NCBI GenBank assembly: GCA_026122225.1
Contig: JANEZZ010001905.1
Span: forward strand, 1,860,001 to 1,924,000
DNA from: Heloderma charlesbogerti
Lineage: Eukaryota; Chordata; Lepidosauria; Squamata; Helodermatidae
Direction: 5' to 3'
DNA length: 64,000 nucleotides
The notes under the pieces were generated by a model. The model was not told the DNA's origin and did not search any database. It saw only the letters and a program-made list of their open reading frames with translations. The position numbers were made by a program, and so were the translations under genes. Below are positions 32,600-42,307 of this stretch, in pieces. Position 1 is the stretch's first letter. Every line of letters begins with the position of its first letter.

Positions 32600-33785
32600 G
32601 CGGGGTGAGGGGTGCGGGATGAATTGGCTACAATGGAAGCTGGCTGGGTAGGGGTGCCACAGGGCTATATTCTATCCCCCATGCTGTTCAACATCTATAT
32701 GAAGCTGTCGGGAGAGGTCATTAGGAGTTTTTGGGGTGGGGTGTCACCAGTACGCTGATGACACTCAGCTCTATTTCTCCTTGTCGTCGGAGTCGGCTGA
32801 GGCGGTGAAGGTGCTGGACCAGTGCCGGGAGGCTACAATGGGCTGGATGAGGGCCAATAAACCGAAACTAAATCCTGACAAGACAGGAGCTCTGTGGATT
32901 GGTGGTTCCCAAGTCCAGGAATTGGTTAAGCAACCTGTCCCGGACAGGGTTGCACTTCCCCTGAAGGAGCAGGTGCATCGCTTGGGAGTACTCCTAGATC
33001 CACCCCTGTCACTGGAGCCCCAGGTGGACTTCGTGGCATGGAGTACTTGGCCCCAGCTTTGGCTGATCCGCCAGCTACGGCCTTTCCTGGACAGGGAAGA
33101 CCTAGCCACAGTAGTACATGCACTGGTGACTTCCCGATTAGACTACTGCGACACACTTTATGTGGGGCTGCCCTTGAAGACGAAGGTTCAGCTAGTGCAA
33201 AATGCTGCAGCTAGACTGTTCATCGGAACACCTCATAAAAATCATATAACACCAGTTTTAAAGGAATTGCACTGGCTGCCAATATGCTTCCGGTCGGAAT
33301 TCAAGGTTTTGGTGATGAAAGTTTAAAGCCCTAAGTGGCTTGGGGCCTCGATATTTGAGGGAGCACCTCTCCCTATATATGCCTTCCCGAGGACTGAGAT
33401 CTGGTGGAGCGGCCCTCCTCTGCATCCCACCAGTGCAAGACATACACTATGGTGGGGCGTGGGAGAGGGCCTTCTCTGCTATGGCACCCCGGTTGTGGAA
33501 TGCCCTCCCCTTGGAGTCCTGATTGGCGCAGACATTGGTCTCATTTCGGTGCCAAGTAAAAACGTGGCTTTTTACCAAAGCCTTTGAGGGCTAAATGCAT
33601 TCCCTAGCACATTGTTTTAACTGTTTTAGATTTTAACTGGCTTTAGCTTGTTTAATAGTTTAATTTGTTTTTAGGTGTTTAAATTATTTATTGTTTTATA
33701 CTGTTTACATTGATTTTATCTGTATGCCGCCCTGAGATCTTAATGATATAGGGCAGGATAGAAATGTTTTAAATAAATTAAAAAA
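32600..33785 (+). mobile_element. L2 LINE, 5'-truncated sense copy
   Basis: Starts around the RT palm (GGGGTGCCACAGGGCTAT encodes GVPQGY) and runs through the C-terminus and 3' untranslated region to GCCGCCCTGAGATC and a GATAGAAATG(TTTTAAATAAAT) A-rich end. Includes MPSRGLRSGG-type and CHPTSARHTL-region C-terminal sequence in broken frames. Confidence 0.8.
32736..33326 (+). pseudogene. L2 reverse transcriptase C-terminal half
   Basis: 196-codon frame with HQYADDTQLYFS (catalytic YADD), KLNPDKTGALWIGG, LDPPLSLEPQV, VTSRLDYCDTLYVGLP and VQNAAARLF, the usual order of L2 RT palm, thumb and connection. A frame break lies just upstream of this start, between LFNIYMK and the YADD block, and the frame ends before the final C-terminal segment, which continues in another frame to about 33520. 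A dead copy, 5' truncated. Confidence 0.75.
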
Positions 33786-34541
33786 AAATAGGGAGCAGAT
33801 CCAGATTATCCCATGTCAAAAATATGCTGATGGCTTTCACTCCAACTGTTCTGGCAAGAAGCCCCCAGGCCAGAAAGCTGGATGCCCCAAAGGCCACATT
33901 CCATCCTGGGGAGGGCTTTTGTTCTCTTAAGTGCACAGCGGCAGACAGAAGTTCCACAGGTGCAGCTTCTCCTGTTGAGTTCTGTCATGACTTCATATTG
34001 TGTCGCCCATTCTGGATAAGGCTCATAAAGCAGAGGAGCCTGGGTAAAGCCGGTTGCTAGACAGGGGATCATAGTGCACAAGGCCCTCCTTCCTTCCACG
34101 CAGAAAGAGCGCGCCAAACAAATGGAACCTGCACCAGAACGTTGCAGTCCAGACAGAGTCTCGAGTCTCCCTGGTCAACTCGTGGGCCTGCAGGAGCAAC
34201 GGAAATGGCAGTTCTTCATTATTTTTCTCAGTGGAGACTGGTGGCTGGGATGTCAGTGGGATGGTGAATCCACTTCAGGTTCCAGTCAGAGCTCTGAAGG
34301 AGCGATCCAAGGTGCCTCCACTGATGTTTGCGTTCCTTCCTCAGTCTAGGCGCTTGCCTTGAACAGCCTGAGACATGCTCCTTCCTGGTGTGCCGTACCG
34401 ACAGGCTGTTCTGTTCCACTCCGGCACCATTTCCCTCTGACTGCTTTGGCTCTTGATTTCCTCCGACTGAAAGGCCTCCGGTGGGCAAGTCAGAATATAA
34501 CCACAAAAATAAATAGGCTCATATTTTTGACTACCAAGATG
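33786..34541. other. no recognised feature
   Basis: Unique-looking sequence; no motif recognised in frames up to about 100 codons. Confidence 0.4.
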
Positions 34542-35149
34542 TAGGGCTGTGCCAAATATTCCCCAGTTTCAGTTTACTGGGTCAAAAATAGCAGCTTTGG
34601 AGGAGTGGAAATTTCCCCTGAATAACTTCGAGATCAGCTTTCTCCAACCAGGCACCCTCTAGATGTGTCAGGCAAAAACTCCCATAATTCCTAGCCAGAT
34701 GGGGAGAGAGTGAAGGCAGATTATGCAAACAGGGAACATTGTCCCCAAATGGTGCAAACATCCCCGCCACTTCCCAGCTGCAACAACAACTTTCAAAAGG
34801 GGAGGCATTTCCAGAAAAATTAACAAATCAGAACACTTTCAAAACATCCCCCCCAGGGGAACAAGCGCATGAAATGCATGATGCTGATACCAGATGGAAG
34901 CAATTCATATTCCATATGATAAAAGCGATGAGCTTCGGTCTGTGAAGCAGGGAGGCAACTTTCTACTCACCTGCCATTTGTCTGCCTTCATCAGTGTCAC
35001 TGCCACCACCAAGGAGACAACATTTCCTGCCAGCTTGTTAAAGTTACATTAGCAGGTATTTTTAACATTTTTAAGAAGTAAGTAGAGACCTGCAAAGGTT
35101 TGGCTGCTTAGTTCGATTCAGTGGGTACGAGCAGATTCAGGCATCTCTA
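34542..35149 (+). repeat. unnamed interspersed repeat R3, copy 2
   Basis: 34780-35149 aligns with 27700-28110. The left end TAGGGCTGTGCCAAATATTCC and right end GCATCTCTA look like hAT-type termini, but the flanks do not match. A piece of the fold-back MITE (CTTTCTCCAACCAGGCACCC) is inserted at 34625-34715. Confidence 0.45.
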
Positions 35150-35829
35150 CACCAGCCTAAAATCCTGCATTTAAAACAGGGCTTTCTGCTTCTGTTTTAA
35201 ATGCAGGATCACAATGATTCCCTTTTTCACGTGCTTCCTTCTCCCTGACCCCCTTCCCCCTCCTTCTCCCTGTATCTGAGTCTTCCATTCTCTTTCATTG
35301 ATCTCGCTCCTCTTCTTGTCACTTTTACTCTTTCCACGGAGGAAACTGAAGTGGAAACAACGGGGTAATTTGATAGCTCATTATCTGCGATCTATTTAAA
35401 AATGGAGCAAAGGGCATTTACAGCAAGAGACGCCTTGAATGATCATGGCATCATGTAAAGAGCCCGCAAACGTCCGTGAAGGAGCCATCTCAATCGCAGG
35501 ATAAAAGCTCCATGCGAAGGAGCCCTCAGCCTCTCCAAGAGTGCTTCCGACTCACTACCTTGTGGGTTCCTTTGCACACAGTACCCGGGGTCTCCAAAGC
35601 TGTCCCTGTAGCCCCGTCTCTTCTGCAGTACACCTGGATTTTCCCCTTTCTTCTTGGCTCTTCCTCTCCTCAGCTTTAAGAATGATCAGAGCTCTTCCCA
35701 CACCTTATGATGGTTTGGAGTTTGTTTTGTTTGCCAGTCAGTAGTAATTGCAACCACCTGCTCCTACGTAAGCCCCCCTTAGCAGGGATAAGCAGGTTTC
35801 CTCCAGCTATCAGGGGTACTACTTGAGAG
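35150..35829. other. no recognised feature
   Basis: Contains a short inverted pair, AAAATCCTGCATTTAAAACA and TGTTTTAAATGCAGGATC (35160-35213). Otherwise unassigned. Confidence 0.35.
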
Positions 35830-35866
35830 TACAATCATAGAATAGTGGGGTTGGAAGGGGCCTACA

Positions 35867-36786
35867 GGAGTACGACAAGGAGTACGACAAGGCTGCATAT
35901 TGTCACCCTGCTTATTTAACTTATATGCAGAGTACATCATGAGAAATGCCGGGTTGGATGAATCAGAGGTTGGAATTAAGATTGCCGGGAGAATTATCAA
36001 CAACCTCCGATATGCAGACGATACCACCCTAATGGCAGAAAGCGAAGAGGATCTCAAGAGCCTCTTGTTGAGGGTGAAAGAGGAGAGTGCAAAAGCTGGT
36101 TTGAAACTCAACATTAAAAAAACTAAGATCATGGCATCTGGCCCCATCACTTCCTGGCATATAGAAGGGGAAGAAATGGAAGCAGTGACAGATTTTACTT
36201 TCTTGGGCTCCAAGATCACCGCAGACGGTGACTGTAGCCATGAAATTAAAAGACGCTTGCTCCTTGGGAGGAAAGCTATGGCAAACCTAGACAGCATAGT
36301 AAGAAGCAGAGACATCACCTTGCCGACAAAGGTCCGTCTAATCAAAGCTATGGTTTTCCCAGTAGTAATGTATGGCTGTGAGAGCTGGACTATAAGGAAG
36401 GCTGAGCGCCGAAGAATTGATGCTTTCGAACTGTGGTGCTGGAGAAGACTCTTACGAGTGCCCTGGACTGCAAGGAGGTCAAATCAGTCCATCCTAAAGG
36501 AAATCAACCCTGAGTGCTCATTGGAAGGACAGATAATGAAGCTGAAGCTCCAATATTTTGGCCACCTAATGTGAAGAGAAAACTCCCTGGAAAAGACCCT
36601 GATGCTGGGAAAGACTGAAGGCAAAAGGAGAAGGGGACGGCAGAGGATGAGATGGCTAGATAGCATCACGGATGCAATGAATATGAACTTGAGCACGCTC
36701 CGGGAGAGAACGCAGGACAGGAAGGCCTGGCGTGCTATGGTCCATGGGGTCACGAAGAGTCGGACACGACTGAACGACTGAACAAC
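35867..36786 (+). mobile_element. BovB (RTE) LINE, 5'-truncated, 12-bp TSD
   Basis: 920-bp 3' portion of BovB nearly identical to 62790-63705. The flanks AAGGGGCCTACA (35855-35866 and 36787-36798) are identical, so it is a genuine target-primed insertion into a CR1 tail. The 5' junction carries a small duplication of GGAGTACGACAA. It ends ACACGACTGAACGACTGAAC like the full copy. Confidence 0.93.
35900..36574 (+). pseudogene. BovB reverse transcriptase C-terminal part with nonsense codon
   Basis: The frame begins within the RT palm (MSPCLFNLYAEYIMR region) and includes LRYADDTTLMAES and MYGCESWTIRKAERRR. It ends at TGA 36572-36574, where the full copy has CGA (Arg), a single CpG-type transition. 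Beyond it the C-terminal RRENSLEKTLMLGK frame continues to the normal stop. The high similarity to 60551-63694 implies recent insertion; lacking endonuclease and most of the RT it cannot act alone. Confidence 0.85.
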
Positions 36787-37129
36787 AAGGGGCCTACAAG
36801 GCCATCGAGTCCAACCCCAAGAGTAGGTAGACAACCAGCTAGTTCCCAGTCTTCACTGGCCAGCCCTGGGCCTCCCCTGATCTCAGGCCTTTCTTATCTG
36901 GCTTGGAAGCATGTAATGAAATGGTCTAGGCTACTTGGGGAGAGAAAAAGAAAACAGCCCCTCTTTTGTGTTGAATCAGAAATCAACCACCAGTTCCAGT
37001 TTAAGAAACAAAGTTTATTCCCTAGTGTGTGTTTCAGGTTTTTGCGGTGTCTGGCATTAAGATTTTGGCTCAATGTTTCCCCCATTTGCCCACTAAAAAT
37101 AGGCTGGTGGCAGCTGTTAAGAAATTAGA

Positions 37130-37690
37130 CTGCTTGTAACATGCTCTACAAGGGGCTGCCCTTGAAGATGATTTGGAAACTTCAACTGGTGCAGGATGTG
37201 CTGCCCACGTGTTGATGGGGTAAGTTGGCGCGAACATCATACACCTGTTTTGAAATGACCATGCTGGTTCCAGTTAGTTCTGAGGGCCAGTTCAAGGTGA
37301 TGATTTTGAACTATAAATCTCTACATTGGTCTCGGTCAGCCTGCCCCAGCCTGGTGCCCTCCAGATGTTTTGGACTACAACTCCCAGCATTCCTGACCAT
37401 TGGTCATGTTGGCTGGGGCTGATGGGAGGTGAAATCCAAAACATCTGGAGGGCACCAGACTGGGGAAGGCTCCTCTATGTCCTGATTACCTCAAGGCCCA
37501 TCTTCCTCCCTTGAGACTGCCACTGAAATCTCACTCAAAGTACCATCTCATCTGGATGCCAGATTAGCTTCCACAGAAAATGGGGTTGTCTCTGGAATGT
37601 GGTCCTCCATGTCATCAAATCTAGAGGCAGGCAAAGATATTTCTCATGCCTACAGGAGCTAAAGCTCTGCTGCTGTGCCATTTCATTTCT
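37130..37690 (+). mobile_element. L2 LINE C-terminal/3' remnant, split by a MITE
   Basis: AAGGGGCTGCCCTTGAAGA, AACTTCAACTGGTGCAGGATG, AGTTCAAGGTGATGATTTTG then, after the MITE, CTATGTCCTGATTACCTC; this order matches the C-terminus in 33170-33420. Highly decayed. Confidence 0.6.
37334..37472. mobile_element. fold-back MITE, most complete copy
   Basis: Near-perfect palindrome: GGTGCCCTCCAGATGTTTTG and ACTACAACTCCCAGC on the left pair with CATCTGGAGGGCACCAG and GATGGGAGGTGAAATCC on the right. Outer ends are GCCCCAGCCTGG and CAGACTGGGGAAGGC. About 140 bp, non-coding, inserted in an L2 remnant. Confidence 0.75.
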
Positions 37691-37731
37691 TTCGTTGTGT
37701 TATTTCATTTCCTTTTATTTTTAGTTTAAAT

Positions 37732-38525
37732 TCGAGCTGTACGCAAATGGCCTCTCAACATTCTCCACCCTATTTTGTAGGCAGAGAAATCGGGTGTGGG
37801 GACAATTTCACCAAATCTCTCCAAGGGGGAGGGGACATTCTCAACCGTTTTTCACAGGTAGGGTTCACCATTGGCAGGGGTTGCAAGCACAGCTTCTTTC
37901 TTTTTTTCATAAGGGTAATTTGGGCTGGAACAGAATCAGCTGTATTGGCAGACTGCCCCCCCCCATTTTTTATCCACCACGATGCAGGTGTGGGGGGGCA
38001 GTGTTGAGTCCAGCTCTCGGGAGGAGGTGGAGCTAGTGCTGATCCAAAATCTGTCTTCCAATTTTGTGAAAGCTTTGTTCCCTCATGAACGAAGCCTCCA
38101 TTGTTCTTCCTCATTCTCAGGTGGTTTATAATTTATTTTTGTGGTGCTTCTGAGGGGGCCGAGGTGTGTGTGTGTTTTCTTTCTATTACACATCTCTCCA
38201 CTGCTCTGCAGCCTCTCAGGCAGCCTGCGCTTCATGGGCTGAAACTGCCCTATGGGAGGAATTATCTCATCATGCCCTGGGCTATAAATGAAGTCCGGGA
38301 AGCCAAGGAAGCTGGCAGAGAGATGATTATACAGCGAAAGACAGGGCACACGTGCACACTCCTTGGCCACCAAAGAAGGCAAGCACAAGAAACCCCAATC
38401 CAACCCATGAGAACTTCTCCAAAATTTCTACACCATTGAACTTCTTTTAGGAAGTAATTTCTTTTCTATCGATTTGAATGAGAATGTTTGAAAAGAATGT
38501 GGGATACATTTTCAGGACAACACTA
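37732..38525. mobile_element. hAT-like element, AGCTGTG-ended family, copy B, near-perfect TSD
   Basis: Left end TCGAGCTGTACGCAAATGG. The flanks GTTTAAAT (37724-37731) and ATTTAAAT (38526-38533) match at 7 of 8. The body is collinear with copy A (30000-31104) without the L2 insertion: CTCTCAACATTCTCC, CACCATTGGCAGGGG, ACTGCTCTGCAGCCTCTCAG and GGCAAGCACAAGAAAC. The right end CAACACTA is decayed. No shared frame. Confidence 0.65.
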
Positions 38526-39699
38526 ATTTAAATGTTGTTTTATGATACTTGGGTGTGAGTGTGCGTGCGGGGAGTAATATTGTAAACTACATTGATTGGA
38601 AACATCTGCTGAAAAGCAGTCTAGCAATCTTGTAAGAAAACAAAAAGCCCTGAACAATAGATAGTTAATAGTGCCTGCACTCAAGATTCACACTCTCAAT
38701 CAGCTTGGACAGACTGCTCATCAGAGGTGTGAAGGACGTCATATTCTGCCAGGGCACATGGCCGGAAAAGAGATTTTGCTGCTTACTGAAGGAGGCGTGG
38801 ATGGAGGGGGGCTGTCTCGGGATGGTGTACGATTGCTCGGGTTTTGAGGAGAGCTCAGCTACCCTGGCAGCATCTGCTTGGGAATGCAGGACCGGGCTTG
38901 CCTTCCAGGAATTTCACTCTGGAGCTTTCAACTGCTGAAGGGAAAAGCCGACAAGCAGATCTGTGTTGAAAACAGTGATGCACAAGCGGCCTCACGGACC
39001 GACCTCGTGCAATTTGGCTTTCAAGTTCCCGTAAAATGTGAGAAATGCCTGGCTGAATCAGACTCCCATTTATTTACTTACAACAGTGACCAGCCAGATC
39101 CTGCTGGATGCTCACAAGTATGGTGTGATGTAAAATCCAAACTTTTCTTTTGCCACACAGCATTCATTTGCTTTGTCATGGATCCACCTGACTTTCCTGA
39201 AGTTATCTAATCCAACAACCCAACAACACCCATCTAAGTTAGTGGCTATCACCATATGTTGAAGTAATGAGTTCTAGAAGTTAATTATTCAGAAGTATTT
39301 CCTTTGGTTAACCTATCTGCCCCTAACCCATGGATCTACCTTTGTTTGTTAAACCTGGCCCACACGTTCACCCATGTTGGAAAACAGTAGATGACCAATG
39401 ATGCATTGCAGGGCTGTTGCCGCTGACAAAGCATGGATCTCTGAGAAAGCTTGTTTTTGCCAGTGGCTAACTAATGAACAGTAAGGGCCTCTACCCATGC
39501 TTTAGAAGGAGAAATGGTGAGGCATGAAGGGATCTCTTCTTCCTTGACAGACTGGAAACCATGGAGGCTACTGTAAAGCATGGATTGCCCGCCCACTGGT
39601 TGGTCCTCTCTGACAGTTGTTTCTGGGTTAGTCCTGCAAACCAAGAGAGAGAAAAGTGTTATCATATCCTAGATTATCACCTGGGGGGTAGCGCATGTG
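38526..39699. other. no recognised feature
   Basis: About 1.2 kb of unique-looking DNA. Two overlapping plus-strand frames (38705-38938 and 38878-39210) have no motif I recognise. Confidence 0.4.
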
Positions 39700-39980
39700 A
39701 GTGTGTGCGCATCACATAATCCCCTTACTTTCCCCAGAGGGATGGATGATAATATCTGTCTGGAATTCTGGCTGAACATCAGGAAAAACTTCCTGACTGT
39801 CAGAGCAATGCGACAGTGGAACCAATTCCCTGGGGAGGCGGTGGGCTCTCCCACACTGGAGGCGTTGAAGACGAGGCTGGACAGCCACCTGTCAGGGATG
39901 CTCTGACTGGGGGTTGGACTCGATGGTCTTACAGGCCCCTTCCAACGCTACTATTGTATGATTCTATGAATCTATGCCTG
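39700..39980 (+). mobile_element. CR1 LINE 3' end, sense
   Basis: CTGAACATCAGGAAAAACTT, AGAGCAATGCGACAGTGGAA, GGAGGCGGTGGGCTCTCCC, GGACAGCCACCTGTCAGGGA and the tail ATTGTATGATTCTATGAATC. It lies tail-to-tail with the antisense CR1 starting at 40133. Confidence 0.88.
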
Positions 39981-39984
39981 CTGA

Positions 39985-40132
39985 ACTATGGTATAGAGTG
40001 GTCAGCTGTCCTACAGGGGGCAGTCCTCTTTTGAAGCACTGTTAATCGACTGTCCTCTATTTGAAGGACTGCCCACTCCAAGTCCCATGTAATGGTCAAG
40101 AGCCACAAGAAGGGAGAGCAGCAGGGGCCTTG
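39985..40132 (-). repeat. unnamed repeat R2, partial copy 3
   Basis: TAGAGTGGTCAGCTGTCCTA and ACTGTCCTCTATTTGAAGG with CTCCAAGTCCCATG match parts of the R2 copies at 16545 and 19191, probably in reverse. Short and diverged. Confidence 0.35.
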
Positions 40133-41051
40133 CATAGAATCATAGAATGGTAGGGTTGGAAGGGGCCTACAAGGCCATCGAGTCCAACCCCCTGCTCAAT
40201 GCAGGAATCCAAGTCAGAGCATCCCTGACAGATGGCTGTCCAGCCTCGTCCTGAATGCCTCCAGTGTGGGAGAGCCCACCACCTCCCTAGGGAATGGGTT
40301 CCATTGTTGTATTGCTCTAACAGTCAGGAATTTTCTCCTGATGTTCAGCCGGAATCTGGTTTCCTGTAACTTGAGCCCGTTATTCCGTGTTCTGCATTCT
40401 GGGATGATCGAGAAGAGATGCTGGCCTTCCTGTCTGTGACAACCTTTCAAGTACTTGAAGAGTGCTATCCTATCTCCCCTCAGTCTTCTCTTCTCAAGGC
40501 TAAACATGCCCAGTTCTTTCAGTCTCTCCTCATAGGGCTTTGTTTCCAGTCCCCTGATCATCTTTGTTGCCCTCCTCTGAACCTTTCCCAGTTTGTCTTA
40601 GTCCTTCTTAAAGTGTGGCACCCAGAACTGGACACAGTACTCCAGATGAGGCCTAACCAGTGCTGAGTAGAGGGGAACTAGTACTTCCCGGGATTTGGAA
40701 GCGATGCTTCTATTAATGCAGCCCCAAACAGCATTTGCCTTTTTTGCAGCCACATCACATTGTTGGCTCATATTCAGCTTGTGGTTGACAACAATTCCAA
40801 GATCCTTCTTGCTTGTAGTGTTGTTGAGCCACGTATCCCCCATCTTGGAACTATGCATTTGGTTTCTTTTTCCTAGGTGCAGAACTTGGCATTGATCCCT
40901 ATTAAATGTCATTCCGTTGTTTTCTGCCCAGCGCTCCAGTCTATCCAGATCACTTTGAATTTTGTTTCTGTCTTCCAAAGTATTAGCTATCCCGCCCAAT
41001 TTTGTGTCATCTGCAAATTTGATCAGCATTCCCTGCACCTCCTCCTCCAAG

Positions 41052-41855
41052 TAGGGATGTCAGAGAATTCCGCGACGGATCTCATTGATGGCCGAATGCC
41101 AGTGCATTCGGCCCCCCGAAATCCATCGCGGAATGGCCTGCCACCCCCCCGCTCCCCTGCGGATCCCTGCCAGGACGAGACTTACCTGGGGTGGATGTTC
41201 CGGACGGTGGCGGCTCCAGCAGCGGCTTCGGCGGCAGCGGTGGCGGCGGCTGGTCTCCCGAATTGCTGCTGCCACCGCCATTTGCAGTCTGTGTCTTTTT
41301 CCCCCCGCCCATAGACGTGATAGGCTACGTAAAGACTTACGTAGCCTATCACGTCTGGGTTAAAAAAAAAAAAAAACGCGTACGCAAATGGCAGCGGCTA
41401 TGGCCGCCGCCATTTGCGTTCCTTATTTTTCTTTGTCTTAGTCTACGTCAATATTTACGTAGACTAAGACGTAGAAAAGAAAGGGGAACGCAAATAGCGT
41501 AGTGGGCGCTATTTGCGTTCCCCGTTCTTTTCTTTGTCTTAGTCTACATAAATATTGACATAGACTAAGACAGCAAAAAATAAGGAATGTAAATGGCGGC
41601 GGCCGTAGCCGCCATTTGTGTACGCGTTTTTTTGTTTGTTTGTTTGCACGGAAATCCGGCTGCAGATGGCCCTGGCCTGGGCCTGGCCGGCTGCTCCGCG
41701 AAGCCACCACAGAGCACAGCCGGCCGTCGAGGATTCCGGGGGGGAGGACCGGATCGCCTCCCCCCCCATCGAGGATTCCGGGTGGAGGGACGGAACACCT
41801 CCCCCCCACCATGAACAGAATCCGCGAAAAAGTAAGTTACTTTCGTACATCCCTA
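41052..41855 (+). mobile_element. TACGTA-hairpin element in CR1, near-perfect TSD
   Basis: 804-bp copy with A-type left end TAGGGATGTCAGAGAATTCC and B-type right end TTACTTTCGTACATCCCTA. The flanks CCTCCAAG (41044-41051) and CCTGCAAG (41856-41863) match at 7 of 8. TACGTA-type palindromes lie at about 41318-41352, 41432-41470 and 41538-41573, with CGCAAAT palindromes between. An antisense CAGGTAAGT lies near 41184 and a sense AGTAAGT near 41831. Confidence 0.9.
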
Positions 41856-41898
41856 CCTGCAAGTCATTAATACAAATGATGAAGAGCACTGGGCCCAG

Positions 41899-42307
41899 TA
41901 GGGATGTATGAAAGGCACTTACCTTTCGCAGATTATGTTGATGGTGGGGGGGGGGAGGCGCTCTGTCCCTCCCCCCGGAATCCTGGATGGGGGGGGAGGC
42001 GCTCCGTTCCTCCCCCCCCCCCGGAATCCTGGCCGGCCGGCTGTGCTCCACAGGGATTCTGCGGAGCCGCCGGCCAGCTCTGCCAGCAGCCGGACATCCG
42101 GCCGCTGGCTAGCAGGGATGCAAATGGCAGCGGCCGTAGCTGCCGCCATTTGCATCCCTGCAGTCAGCCGTGATAGGCTATGTAAATGTTTACGTAGCCT
42201 ATCTCGGCTGACTTAAAAAAAACACAACAACGCTCGTACGCAAATGGCGGCAGCCATGGCCGCCGCCATTTGCATTCCTTATTTCTCTGCGTTCTCTGAC
42301 ATCCCTA
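41899..42307 (-). mobile_element. TACGTA-hairpin element in CR1, short copy
   Basis: 409-bp copy. B-type left end TAGGGATGTATGAAAGGCAC; the right end TTCTCTGACATCCCTA keeps only the outermost A-type bases. The flanks GGGCCCAG (41891-41898) and AGGCCCAG (42308-42315) match at 7 of 8. It has a single TACGTA palindrome at about 42166-42204 and two CGCAAAT/ATGCAAAT palindromes (42118-42150, 42240-42275), one of which abuts the truncated A end. Confidence 0.88.

Larger units (their letters stand above)
35830..36900 (-). mobile_element. CR1 3' end fragment, antisense, split by BovB
   Basis: Left piece 35830-35866 (AATCATAGAATAGTGGGG, TTGGAAGGGGCCTACA) and right piece 36787-36900 (AAGGGGCCTACAAGGCC, ATCGAGTCCAACCCC). 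The BovB copy at 35867-36786 lies between them. Confidence 0.75.

Noticed and set aside
38705..39210. Two overlapping plus-strand frames as an exon
   Set aside because: No domain, no clear splice pattern and no support from composition.
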